Source of the DNA: UBA965 sp040396955
GTDB taxonomy: Bacteria > Chloroflexota > Chloroflexia > Chloroflexales > Roseiflexaceae
NCBI GenBank assembly: GCA_040396955.1
Contig: JBBAWX010000001.1
Span: 1 to 64,000 of the forward strand
Direction: 5' to 3'
DNA length: 64,000 nt
Shown here piece after piece: positions 15,380 through 23,505 of this stretch. Below the pieces are notes generated by a model, which ran no database searches, was not told where the DNA came from, and saw nothing but the letters and a program-made list of their open reading frames with translations. The translations under genes were made by a program, and so were the position numbers. Position 1 is the first letter of the stretch, and every line of letters begins with the position of its first letter.

Positions 15380-17107
15380 ATGCAACGAAAACAGCACTGG
15401 ATAATCGGCTGCGTGATAGTGTGTCTCAGCCTGTGGAGTATCCCAGCGCCGACACATGCGCAAAACGACCGCGTGGTGATGGCCTACTACTACGGCTGGT
15501 GGAATCATTTGAGCTGGGCGCCGGCGCGCATGAGCGACCGTCCACCTGAGCTCTACGAAGGTGGGAATCTTGACATCATCCGACGGCAAATTCAGCAGGC
15601 CAAGGCAGCGGGCATTGATGGATTTTTTTGTACATGGCGCTACACCTGCGCCAAAGTGCTCCAAGTCGCCGAATCCGAAGGCAACTTCAAAGTGGCCTTT
15701 AGTGTGGACCCAGTGGGCGACCCCACCTTGGGTAGCGATAGTGCGCTCCGCAAAAACATGCGTGAAATGGCAGGCTACATGAGTAGCCCGGCCTATTGGC
15801 GCTATCAGGGAAAACCGGTGTTTGTCTTTTGGAACGACACCATTTTGCCGGGTGGGCGAGGTGGTTTGGCTGATTGGAATGCGCTCCGTGACGATGTCGA
15901 CCCCAATCGTGAACAATTCTGGTTGGGTGGCGGGGTCAATTTCGCGCTACTCGACGTCTTCGATGCCCTGCATTTTTATGACATCACGTGGGAGGCCAGC
16001 TCGGGCAAGGCCATGTCGTCGTACAATCGCAAGCTCGGCGAATACAACAATAGCCGAGGTGCGAATAAGCCGTTTTTTGCCACGGTCATGCCTGGTTACG
16101 ACGATACGCGCTACCGCAATGGGCACTACAAAGACCGTGCCGGCGGTGACTACTACCGGAGCGGTTGGGACAATGCCCGCGCCTACGGTGCCAATGTGGC
16201 CATTATCACCAGTTGGAACGAGTGGTTTGAGGGGAGCGCCATTGAGCCGAGTAACAACTATGGCACTACCTACCTCGATATTACCCGTGAAAAAATCGCC
16301 GAATTCAAAGATCCGACGCCACCCATCCCCGCCGGCTATGCTGATCGCGCCATGCAGACACTCTGGGAGCGCGCCGATTTGGCAGTCAGTCAGCAACGGG
16401 TGGTGCGTTCGTGGGTCTGGGGACCAGCCATCGCAGATGGGCGCTATGAGGCCTACAACGGCAGCACGCGCGTGGTGCAGTATTTTGATAAAGCGCGCAT
16501 GGAAATCAACAACCCGAGTGGTGACCGCACATCGCCGTGGTTCGTCACCAACGGATTGCTCGTCACCGAAATGGTCACTGGGCGCATTCAGACCGGTGAA
16601 ACCACCTTTGAGACGCGTGCACCGAGTACCGAAGTTCTCGCCGGAGATCCGCGTGTCGTCAACCCCAACGCACCCGGTTATGCCACGTTGGCGATGGTGA
16701 CACCCTATCAGCCCAACAAAACGGGCGAAGTGTTGCGCACCCAATTGCGGGGTGGTGGCGACTTGGTGAGTATGACGCCGCCGGCCACGGTGACGAACGC
16801 CTTCTATGTGCCGGAGACCGGCCACAATATCCCCGACATCTTTTGGCAGTACCTCAACCAGCAAGGGCTGACCTTTACGGGTGGTCGTTACACCAATGGC
16901 GCACTCTTCGACTGGGTGTTTGCCTTCGGCTATCCAGTCAGCGATGCCTACTGGATGCAGGTCAATATCGGCGGAGTGCCGCAGTGGACGTTGGTGCAGG
17001 CATTTGAGCGCCGTATTTTGACCTATACGCCGAGCAATCCGGCCGGGTATCAGGTCGAAATGGGCAATGTGGGGCAACACTACTACCGTTGGCGCTACGG
17101 TCAATAA
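15380..17107 (+). CDS. Secreted GH99-like glycoside hydrolase with C-terminal domain seen in Chloroflexota
   Basis: Exported 575-residue protein. The signal peptide runs to PAPTHA-QND from ATG 15380, with AGGA 8 nt upstream. Residues 30-310 resemble the GH99/GH71 TIM-barrel group (alpha-mannan or related endo-glycosidases, or WbsX-like enzymes): VMAYYYGWW, AGIDGFFCTWR and ITSWNEWFEGSAIEP, the last being the strongest signature. A second domain from about residue 320 has RSWVWGP, VQYFDKARMEI and VPETGH motifs, a module I associate with secreted Chloroflexota proteins. The substrate cannot be stated from sequence alone. Confidence 0.75.
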   Translation: MQRKQHWIIGCVIVCLSLWSIPAPTHAQNDRVVMAYYYGWWNHLSWAPARMSDRPPELYEGGNLDIIRRQIQQAKAAGIDGFFCTWRYTCAKVLQVAESEGNFKVAFSVDPVGDPTLGSDSALRKNMREMAGYMSSPAYWRYQGKPVFVFWNDTILPGGRGGLADWNALRDDVDPNREQFWLGGGVNFALLDVFDALHFYDITWEASSGKAMSSYNRKLGEYNNSRGANKPFFATVMPGYDDTRYRNGHYKDRAGGDYYRSGWDNARAYGANVAIITSWNEWFEGSAIEPSNNYGTTYLDITREKIAEFKDPTPPIPAGYADRAMQTLWERADLAVSQQRVVRSWVWGPAIADGRYEAYNGSTRVVQYFDKARMEINNPSGDRTSPWFVTNGLLVTEMVTGRIQTGETTFETRAPSTEVLAGDPRVVNPNAPGYATLAMVTPYQPNKTGEVLRTQLRGGGDLVSMTPPATVTNAFYVPETGHNIPDIFWQYLNQQGLTFTGGRYTNGALFDWVFAFGYPVSDAYWMQVNIGGVPQWTLVQAFERRILTYTPSNPAGYQVEMGNVGQHYYRWRYGQ

Positions 17108-17118
17108 TCTGCAGGCAT

Positions 17119-17172
17119 GGAGGCACATGAAGCCCTAGGAGGAGCAATCGTGTGCCTCCTTCGGGCTTCATG
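17119..17172. terminator. Hairpin region between convergent GH99-like gene and purE
   Basis: CATGAAGCCC (17126-17135) pairs with GGGCTTCATG (17163-17172). GGAGGCACA (17119-17127) pairs with TGTGCCTCC (17151-17159). The two stems interleave, so they compete or form a pseudoknot. A T-rich GGTTTT follows on plus. Confidence 0.65.
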
Positions 17173-17181
17173 ATGGTGGTT

Positions 17182-17682
17182 TTAGGGGGCGTGACGTGGG
17201 TCGGGGTGGTCGAGCACTTTGGCGGCATTGGCGGCGCGCCGGGCTGCTAGGGCGGCCCCAACATCAGGGTGGTCGTGAGCGATGATGGCGGCGGCGAGCA
17301 GGGCAGCATTAATGGCGCCCGCTTTGCCGATGGCGAGTGTGCCCACGGGCACGCCTGCAGGCATTTGTAGGATGGACCAGACCGCATCGATGCCGTTCAT
17401 GGCCCCGTTGGGCACCGGCACCCCCAGCACGGGGATGAGTGTCTTGGCCGCCAACATGCCCGGCAGATGGGCGGCCCCGCCGGCGCCTGCGATAATTACG
17501 CGCAGGCCGCGCTCGTGCGCGGTTTCGGCGAACTCGAAGAGCAAATCGGGGGTGCGATGCGCCGAAACCACTTGGGTCAGATGCGGCACTCCCAAGGCGC
17601 TGAGTGTCTCCACACTGTGTTGCATGATCTCCCAATCGGAATGTGAGCCCATGACGACGGCCACTAGCGCGGCGGTGCTCAT
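17182..17682 (-). CDS. purE: N5-carboxyaminoimidazole ribonucleotide mutase PurE
   Basis: Class I PurE, a cytoplasmic homo-oligomer that converts N5-CAIR to CAIR in purine synthesis. The 166-residue product has GSHSDWEIM, VVSAHRTP and GAGGAAHLPGM, the substrate-binding motifs of the family. ATG 17682 is preceded by AAAGGGGAG 7 nt upstream. A longer in-frame start would read through the end of glgA and is rejected. It starts 4 nt after the glgA stop, so it is cotranscribed with glgA rather than with purK. Confidence 0.96.
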   Translation of the reverse strand: MSTAALVAVVMGSHSDWEIMQHSVETLSALGVPHLTQVVSAHRTPDLLFEFAETAHERGLRVIIAGAGGAAHLPGMLAAKTLIPVLGVPVPNGAMNGIDAVWSILQMPAGVPVGTLAIGKAGAINAALLAAAIIAHDHPDVGAALAARRAANAAKVLDHPDPRHAP

Positions 17683-17686
17683 CGAT

Positions 17687-19129
17687 TTACTCCCCTTTGC
17701 GATGCTGAATGGCGCGTTGATAGAGCTGAATATAGGCTTGTGCTGAGCGCTTCCACGTGAAGTCACCACGCATGTTGCGTTGTTGCATGGCGACGAACGT
17801 GGCCCCTTCGGCGTAGCATTGGATGGCGCGTTTGATGGCGTCGCCAAGGGCCTCCGGTGTGTAATCGCTGAAGCGGAAACCGTTGCCCTGCTCCCCCTCA
17901 CTCACCGTGTCGTTGAGACCACCGACGGCACGCACCACGGGCACGGCTCCGTAGCGCATGGCGATGAGTTGTCCGAGCCCACCTGGCTCAAAGCGCGATG
18001 GCATCAAAAAGAGGTCACTCCCGGCGTAGATTTGATTGGCGAGCGCCGCATTAAAGCCGATATGCACGGCAACGCGTGCCGGGTAGCGCTCGGCAAGCTC
18101 ACGCATGCGTTGCTCCCAATGCGGCTCGCCACTGCCCAGCACGATGAGTTGTAGGTTGGTGGTTGCCAACATGCTGGGCAGGGCGGCGTCGATGAGGTCG
18201 ATGCCCTTTTGTGATGCGAGTCGAGTAACCATGCTTGCGACCGGAGCCCCAGTCGTGCTCGGCAGACCGAAGTGCTGTTGGATGTGCTGTTTACACTGGG
18301 CCTTGCCGGCAAACTCCTCGGCACTGTAGGTGGCCACGAGCTGGGGGTCACTGGCCGGGTTGAAAAATTCCGTATCAATGCCGTTGAGAATGCCACTCAT
18401 CCGCTCACGCATGGAGCGGAGGAGCCCATCGAGGCGTTCGCCGTAGGCCGGTGAAAGAATCTCAGTGGCATAAGTGGGGCTGACCGTGTTGATCATGTCC
18501 GATGCAAGTAGCCCGCGGGCCATGAAGTTGAAGGTGTCGCCGGGTAAGCCGGCGTGGTGCTCCACCCAGCCCCATTCGTCGAGTCCAGCCAAGTGCCGTG
18601 TCCAGCCGCCGTATTCGCCTTGGTATGCCAAGTTGTGAATGGTGAAGACCGTGGCAATATGCCCAAAGGTGTAGGTGTAGCGGGTGCGGATATAGGCCAA
18701 CACCAAGGCTGTGTGCCAGTCGTTGGCATGTACCACGTCCACATTCCAGCGGCTGACTTCACGCAGGTGCTGAACGAGGTGCATGACGCCACGGGCAAAC
18801 AAAATAAAGCGCGCGTCGTCGTCGTATTCGCCATAAATGGCGTCACGATCAAAGGCCGCTGGGATGTCGAGTAGATAACGCGGCGTGCCATCATCGCTGG
18901 CACTGAGATAGATGCGGATTTCTTCTTGGCGTTCACCGAGTGCCAAAAATCCGGCACTCATTGGCTCTTTGCCGACCACCATGGGGCGCATCTTGCGGTA
19001 CAAGGGCATGACGAGGGCGGCATCGATCCCGTGGCGACGGAGCTGATTGGGGAGCGCTCCGGCCACATCTGCGAGACCGCCAACTTTTGTGAGGGGAGCT
19101 GCTTCAGCAGCCACAAATAAGACGCGCAT
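17687..19129 (-). CDS. glgA: Glycogen synthase GlgA
   Basis: GT5-family ADP-glucose (or UDP-glucose) alpha-1,4-glucosyltransferase that elongates glycogen in the cytoplasm; 480 residues. The N-terminus MRVLFVAAEAAPLTKVGGLADV holds the KxGGL nucleotide-sugar motif. VVHANDWHTAL, TIHNLAYQG and the C-terminal SRFEPGGLGQLIAMRYG complete the family pattern. The usual Cys of FEPCGL is Gly here. AAAGGAG lies 9 nt before ATG 19129, inside the end of the upstream transporter gene. Middle gene of EamA-glgA-purE. Confidence 0.95.
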   Translation of the reverse strand: MRVLFVAAEAAPLTKVGGLADVAGALPNQLRRHGIDAALVMPLYRKMRPMVVGKEPMSAGFLALGERQEEIRIYLSASDDGTPRYLLDIPAAFDRDAIYGEYDDDARFILFARGVMHLVQHLREVSRWNVDVVHANDWHTALVLAYIRTRYTYTFGHIATVFTIHNLAYQGEYGGWTRHLAGLDEWGWVEHHAGLPGDTFNFMARGLLASDMINTVSPTYATEILSPAYGERLDGLLRSMRERMSGILNGIDTEFFNPASDPQLVATYSAEEFAGKAQCKQHIQQHFGLPSTTGAPVASMVTRLASQKGIDLIDAALPSMLATTNLQLIVLGSGEPHWEQRMRELAERYPARVAVHIGFNAALANQIYAGSDLFLMPSRFEPGGLGQLIAMRYGAVPVVRAVGGLNDTVSEGEQGNGFRFSDYTPEALGDAIKRAIQCYAEGATFVAMQQRNMRGDFTWKRSAQAYIQLYQRAIQHRKGE

Positions 19130-19132
19130 GGA

Positions 19133-20089
19133 TTATTCTCCTTTGGCCACGTTGCCAATATCACCGACAGCGCCGTTGCGCGGTGCGTGTGTACGTAGGG
19201 CGGGTTGACTGTTGACCAATCCGACACCGACAAAGGTCAGCAGTGCGCCCACAAAAAAATTCAAACCGGGCTGTTCGTTGAGCCAAAGCCAGGCCACAAG
19301 CGTGCCCGCAATGGGCTGAATGTACATCATGGCGGCGACTTGACTAGGAGCCACGTGCCGGAGTGCCCAAAAGAGTGCCACATAGCCGATGACGGTAACC
19401 CCAATCCCAGTGTACACCACTCCCGTGATGCTTGCCACCGTGAACTGTGTAATCTGTCCGTTGAGGTATTCACCAATGGCAAATGGTAGGAGCACAATGA
19501 CCCCCACAATAGCCGCGGCTGTGGTGCTTGGCAACGCATCGTGCTGTTGCATGACGGTGCGGCCCATCACATTATATGCCGCCCAGCCCAGTGCGCTGAT
19601 GAGATAGATGGCGTACCCTACCCAGCTCTGCCACTGCGTGCTGACTTCGAGTTGGATGTCGAGTACGATGAGAATGCCGATCATGGCGATGAGCGTGCCG
19701 ATCTGCATGCGTCGTGTAAACGGCTCGTTGAGCCAGATGGCCGCCATCACACTCACCCAAATCGGCGTGGTGGTCGACAACAGGGCGATGTGGATGGCAG
19801 GGCTTAGTACCAACGACCAGACCTGGGTAATCTGTGTGATGGTGAACCCGATAATCCCCATCATGATGAACTGCCGTCGTGACGGCCCGCTGAGGAGCTC
19901 CCAGGTGGCCCGTGGTGCAAAGGGGATGAGGCAGACGATGGCGATGACAAAGCGCACAAATGCGAACGTAATCGGCGGCATGTCGAGGAGCGCCGGTTTG
20001 GTGATGGGGAATGCGGCACCCCAGATGATGTTGACCAAGCCCATGACGAGCAGTGCGCGCCATGCCAGCGCAGAAGGCGAAGATGTCAT
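19133..20089 (-). CDS. EamA/DMT-superfamily transporter
   Basis: Ten-span inner-membrane protein of 318 residues built from two EamA repeats. The first begins GLVNIIWGAAFPITK and the second near AIYLISALGWAAYNV, with a late VAAMMYIQPIAGTLVAWL helix. Such proteins export or import amino acids, nucleotide sugars or other metabolites; the substrate cannot be inferred. Start is ATG 20089, with AGGA about 6 nt upstream. The last codons carry the glgA ribosome site, and glgA begins 3 nt after the stop. Confidence 0.88.
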   Translation of the reverse strand: MTSSPSALAWRALLVMGLVNIIWGAAFPITKPALLDMPPITFAFVRFVIAIVCLIPFAPRATWELLSGPSRRQFIMMGIIGFTITQITQVWSLVLSPAIHIALLSTTTPIWVSVMAAIWLNEPFTRRMQIGTLIAMIGILIVLDIQLEVSTQWQSWVGYAIYLISALGWAAYNVMGRTVMQQHDALPSTTAAAIVGVIVLLPFAIGEYLNGQITQFTVASITGVVYTGIGVTVIGYVALFWALRHVAPSQVAAMMYIQPIAGTLVAWLWLNEQPGLNFFVGALLTFVGVGLVNSQPALRTHAPRNGAVGDIGNVAKGE

Positions 20090-20128
20090 GCCGATCCTGT
20101 GCACGATAGGGTGGGAGAGAATAGTTGC

Positions 20129-20194
20129 ATTATACTCTACACCCATCCATCACGGCACTCAGTTTTGTGCGACATGGGATGCTTTTGGTATGAT
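20129..20194. promoter_or_regulatory. Divergent -10 elements between the EamA operon and the mutase gene
   Basis: Minus strand: TATAAT (plus 20134-20129), about 40 nt before the transporter ATG, with no good -35. Plus strand: extended -10 TGGTATGAT (20186-20194), about 46 nt before the mutase start. Both are motif matches only. Confidence 0.35.
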
Positions 20195-20239
20195 GTGTAC
20201 AAAGAGCGCTCCGGCGTGCCGCAGAAGAGAGAGATGAGC

Positions 20240-21805
20240 ATGGATCATACCACCGACTCAGGAATTCCTATTAAGGCCCTCTACCGTGCTGAAGACGCCT
20301 CGTCCCCGCAACCGGATCCCGGGCAATACCCGTTTACCCGTGGGGTCTACCCAGAGATGTACCGCAATCGTTTTTGGACGATGCGTCAATACGCCGGCTA
20401 TGCCTCGGCACGCGCCAGCAACGAACGCTACCGCTATCTACTGGCCCAAGGGACGACCGGTTTATCGGTGGCGTTCGACTTGCCCACCCAGCTCGGTCTT
20501 GATTCTGACGACCCGCGCGCCGAAGGCGAGGTCGGCAAAGTGGGTGTGGCCATCGATTGTCTTGACGACATGCTGACTTTGTTCGATGGCATCCCGCTCG
20601 ATCAAGTCACCACCTCCATGACCATCAATGCGCCGGCCGCCGTGCTGTTGCTCCTCTACGAGTTGGCCGCCGAGCGGCAGGGGATTGCAGCAAGTGCGCT
20701 CGGAGGCACCATCCAAAACGACATCCTCAAAGAATACTCGGCGCGTGGCACCTACATCTACCCACCACGACATTCGATGCGCCTCGTGACCGACACGTTT
20801 GCCTATTGTGCTGAGCGTATCCCCAAGTGGAACACCATCTCGATTAGCGGCTACCACATGCGTGAAGCGGGCTGTACGGCCGTACAAGAAATCGCCTTCA
20901 CCCTAGCAAACGGCATCGCCTATGTGCAGGCGGCCACTGCGGCAGGCCTCGATGTCGATCGCTTTGCGCCCCGTTTGTCGTTCTTTTTTGCGTGTCATAA
21001 CAACTTCCTCGAAGAGGTCGCCAAATTCCGCGCCGCTCGGCGCATGTGGGCGCAGATTATGCGTGAGCGCTTTGGTGCCAAAAAAGAGCACAGCCTGATG
21101 CTCCGTTTCCACACGCAGACGGCGGGCTCGAGCCTGACCGCCCAACAACCACTCAACAACGTGGTGCGTACCACGGTGCAGGCGCTCGCAGCCGTGCTCG
21201 GTGGCACGCAGAGCTTGCACACCAACAGCTTTGACGAGGCCATCGGTCTCCCCACCGAGCAGGCGGCCACGTTGGCCCTGCGCACCCAGCAAATCATCGC
21301 GTTCGAAAGTGGTGTGACGAGCAGTGCCGACCCGCTGGCCGGCTCCTATGTGGTCGAAGCGCTCACCGACGAGCTCGAGCAGCGCGCCACGCAACTCATC
21401 GCCGACATCGACACCATGGGGGGCGCGGTGGCTGCCATCGAAGCGGGGTGGGTGCAGGGCGCCATCGCAGATGCCGCCTATGCCTATCAGCGTCAAATCG
21501 AAAGCGAAGAGCGCATCGTGGTCGGGCTGAATCGCTTCGCTGAATCCGGCCATGCCGACTTCCCCATTTTTCGCCCGGATCCGGCCGTGGCTGCCGAGCA
21601 ATACGCCACCTTGGCGCGTATCCGCACACAGCGTGATGCCACGGCAGTCGCGCAGGCGCTGGAAAAGCTGGCACAGGCCGCCCACGGCAGTGAGAACGTA
21701 CTCTGGCCGATGCGCGAGGCCTTGGCGCTCAATGCAACGGTCGGCGAGGTCTGTGGCGTATTGCGCCAAGCCTGGGGCGAATACCGCCCGGCAGTGCGCA
21801 TCTAG
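20240..21805 (+). CDS. Methylmalonyl-CoA mutase-type large subunit (catalytic domain only)
   Basis: Coenzyme B12-dependent acyl-CoA mutase catalytic TIM-barrel subunit, 521 residues. Motifs include YPFTRGVYPEMY, AFDLPTQLGLDSD, SGYHMREAG and RFHTQTAGSSLTAQQP. The C-terminal B12-binding domain (DxHxxG) is absent, so a separate small subunit is needed and none lies in the window. Methylmalonyl-CoA is the likeliest substrate, as propionyl-CoA metabolism is common in the phylum, but isobutyryl- and ethylmalonyl-CoA mutases share this architecture. ATG 20240 is preferred over 20234 because AGAGAG (20227-20233) is then about 6 nt away. Confidence 0.85.
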   Translation: MDHTTDSGIPIKALYRAEDASSPQPDPGQYPFTRGVYPEMYRNRFWTMRQYAGYASARASNERYRYLLAQGTTGLSVAFDLPTQLGLDSDDPRAEGEVGKVGVAIDCLDDMLTLFDGIPLDQVTTSMTINAPAAVLLLLYELAAERQGIAASALGGTIQNDILKEYSARGTYIYPPRHSMRLVTDTFAYCAERIPKWNTISISGYHMREAGCTAVQEIAFTLANGIAYVQAATAAGLDVDRFAPRLSFFFACHNNFLEEVAKFRAARRMWAQIMRERFGAKKEHSLMLRFHTQTAGSSLTAQQPLNNVVRTTVQALAAVLGGTQSLHTNSFDEAIGLPTEQAATLALRTQQIIAFESGVTSSADPLAGSYVVEALTDELEQRATQLIADIDTMGGAVAAIEAGWVQGAIADAAYAYQRQIESEERIVVGLNRFAESGHADFPIFRPDPAVAAEQYATLARIRTQRDATAVAQALEKLAQAAHGSENVLWPMREALALNATVGEVCGVLRQAWGEYRPAVRI

Positions 21806-21825
21806 GCGCAAAGGAGCGGATTGTC

Positions 21826-22125
21826 ATGGATGCACCAATTTCGTTGTTTGTGATTGTGGCCGTAGTCTTCATGTTGGTGATTGGACTGCTGTGGCGGTAT
21901 TGGCGGAGCATGGTCGAATCATCGGCGAGCGACGAAGCTTTCATCAAGCGGGTGGCCCGCCTCAACGAGCGGCAAGCCAACCGCTTCGACGACGATGTGC
22001 TCCGGACCCCCACCGACAACGACACGGCGTGGCGCATCATGGTGGAGCGGGGCAATCAGCTCGATCGTGGGCCCCGCACCCGCACCACCACACGCCGCGC
22101 CCGACAACGCCGCGAGGAAGAGTAA
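21826..22125 (+). CDS. Small single-span membrane protein, unknown function
   Basis: A 99-residue protein with one N-terminal membrane helix (about residues 6-24, LFVIVAVVFMLVIGLLW). A charged cytoplasmic tail follows, ending in an Arg-rich segment (TRTTTRRARQRREEE). AAGGAG sits 9 nt before ATG 21826. It begins 20 nt after the mutase stop and is probably cotranscribed with it. The family is not recognised; the basic tail may bind nucleic acid or lipid head groups. Confidence 0.65.
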   Translation: MDAPISLFVIVAVVFMLVIGLLWRYWRSMVESSASDEAFIKRVARLNERQANRFDDDVLRTPTDNDTAWRIMVERGNQLDRGPRTRTTTRRARQRREEE

Positions 22126-22154
22126 GTGTGTGTCATCTAGGAAAGGATTGACCG

Positions 22155-23027
22155 ATGTGGCAGATTCGTCCGGCTACCATCACCGATGTGCCCGCCATCC
22201 ATCAATCGTGGCTCCTGACCGATTTCCCCGATGCCGCTGAACGCGCCAAAGTGGCTACCCTCGGCGAGGCGCCCTGGTTTGGTTATTTGGTGGCGCACGG
22301 TACCATGCTTGTCGCCGAAATCGACGGCCACATCATCGGCTTTGCGGCCACCATCACGCGCGGGCGCATGTGCTACTTGGCCGAGTGCTTCATACAACCG
22401 GCTTGGCAATCGCAGGGGGTGACCAAAGCCTTGCTGGCGGAGTTGTTTGCCGATACCACGCTGGTGCGCTGCACGCTGGCCTCGAGCGATCCGCGCGCCG
22501 TGTCGCGCTACCTGCGTGCCGGGATGCGCCCGCAGTGGCCCATGTACTTCCTCAGCCTGCACGATGCGAGTCGCCTCGGTGATACCACCTACACCGTGCG
22601 CGAAACGACCGACGTGGCGGCCTGGCTGCATTACGACCGCCGCCTGGTGGGGCATGACCGCGCCGTCGATATTACCGATTACTTTCTGGCACACTGCCAG
22701 GCCGCCTTGCTGCAAATCTATGCCGGCGCGCAGCTGGTCGGCCAATCGCTGGTGCAACGCCAGCACTACGACCCCGACATGAGTGTCGCCATGAATATCA
22801 GCCTGACGGGAGTCTTTGATGCCCAACACGCCGCTGGCGCCATGCATGCGGCCGTGGTGTGGACACACGCCCTCGGCGCCTCGCACATCCACATGCGTGT
22901 GCCTGCCGCCCACGCCGGCCTGCCGTTGCTCATCGAGCGGGGCATGCACATTGCCGGCGTGGAGACGTTTTGTGCCTCGCAGATGTGGTTTGACCCCACC
23001 TGCTATGCGCCGTCGGGCATGATGTAG
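22155..23027 (+). CDS. Tandem GNAT-fold acetyltransferase
   Basis: Cytoplasmic protein of 290 residues with an N-terminal GNAT domain (MWQIRPATITDVPAI at beta1). Its acetyl-CoA segment is YLAECFIQPAWQSQGVTKAL. A second, more degenerate GNAT-like half follows from about residue 145 (TYTVRETTDVAAWL). AGGAAAGGA precedes ATG 22155. The acceptor substrate is unknown. It converges on the next minus-strand gene with one base between the stops. Confidence 0.75.
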   Translation: MWQIRPATITDVPAIHQSWLLTDFPDAAERAKVATLGEAPWFGYLVAHGTMLVAEIDGHIIGFAATITRGRMCYLAECFIQPAWQSQGVTKALLAELFADTTLVRCTLASSDPRAVSRYLRAGMRPQWPMYFLSLHDASRLGDTTYTVRETTDVAAWLHYDRRLVGHDRAVDITDYFLAHCQAALLQIYAGAQLVGQSLVQRQHYDPDMSVAMNISLTGVFDAQHAAGAMHAAVVWTHALGASHIHMRVPAAHAGLPLLIERGMHIAGVETFCASQMWFDPTCYAPSGMM

Positions 23028-23028
23028 G

Positions 23029-23334
23029 CTACAGTAGGACCACGGCGCTGAGCAACAGCGTGATGAGCACGGCTACCGTGGCCGCCACATATACCACTAC
23101 TGCCCGCTCGTGCTGGCGGATGATGGCCACCCAGGCGCAGATGCCCGCCACCCAGCCCACCGCAAAGACCAGCGGGTTGGGCCACAAGATGATCATCCAC
23201 CAGTTGAAATCCGGGTTGAGCTGGATGACATTTGGTAAAAACGTACGCAAGATGCGTAGGATGATAAAGGTGACCAACAGCCATTGTGCCCATGTGCCAA
23301 TGCGTGTCGTCGCCCACCAAGAAATGTTACGCAT
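23029..23334 (-). CDS. Small multi-span membrane protein, unknown function
   Basis: A 101-residue protein with three hydrophobic helices (near residues 15-33, 45-65 and 78-100) and Trp-rich segments. ATG 23334 is favoured over 23337 because GGAGG lies 6 nt from it. No family is recognised. Confidence 0.6.
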   Translation of the reverse strand: MRNISWWATTRIGTWAQWLLVTFIILRILRTFLPNVIQLNPDFNWWMIILWPNPLVFAVGWVAGICAWVAIIRQHERAVVVYVAATVAVLITLLLSAVVLL

Positions 23335-23505
23335 CATCGACCTCCGTTATGTGATTGCGGTGAGTATACACCTGCATCATCATGACGCTGTGTGAGGCAT
23401 TATTGTTTGGTGAATTTTTTTGTGTGGATAGGAATGATGGAAATGTTGTACCACGAGTGAGTATACGTGATGGGAATAGCTCATAGGAGCTGAGATACGG
23501 AGCAT
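23335..23505. other. Short intergenic region with a 10-bp direct repeat
   Basis: GTGAGTATAC occurs at 23360-23369 and 23456-23465. The first copy contains a minus-strand TATACT that could be the -10 of the small membrane gene. No other feature is seen. Confidence 0.35.

Noticed and set aside
15947..17128. Long minus-strand frame (393 codons) antisense to the GH99-like gene
   Set aside because: It mirrors the codon bias of a gene with clear family motifs and a signal peptide; it has no recognisable domain or ribosome site.
17683..17901. 73-codon N-terminal extension of PurE
   Set aside because: It reads out of frame through the end of glgA; PurE motifs and a strong ribosome site support the start at 17682.
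20903..21811. Minus-strand frame of 302 codons inside the mutase gene
   Set aside because: Antisense shadow; the mutase reads through intact with family motifs.
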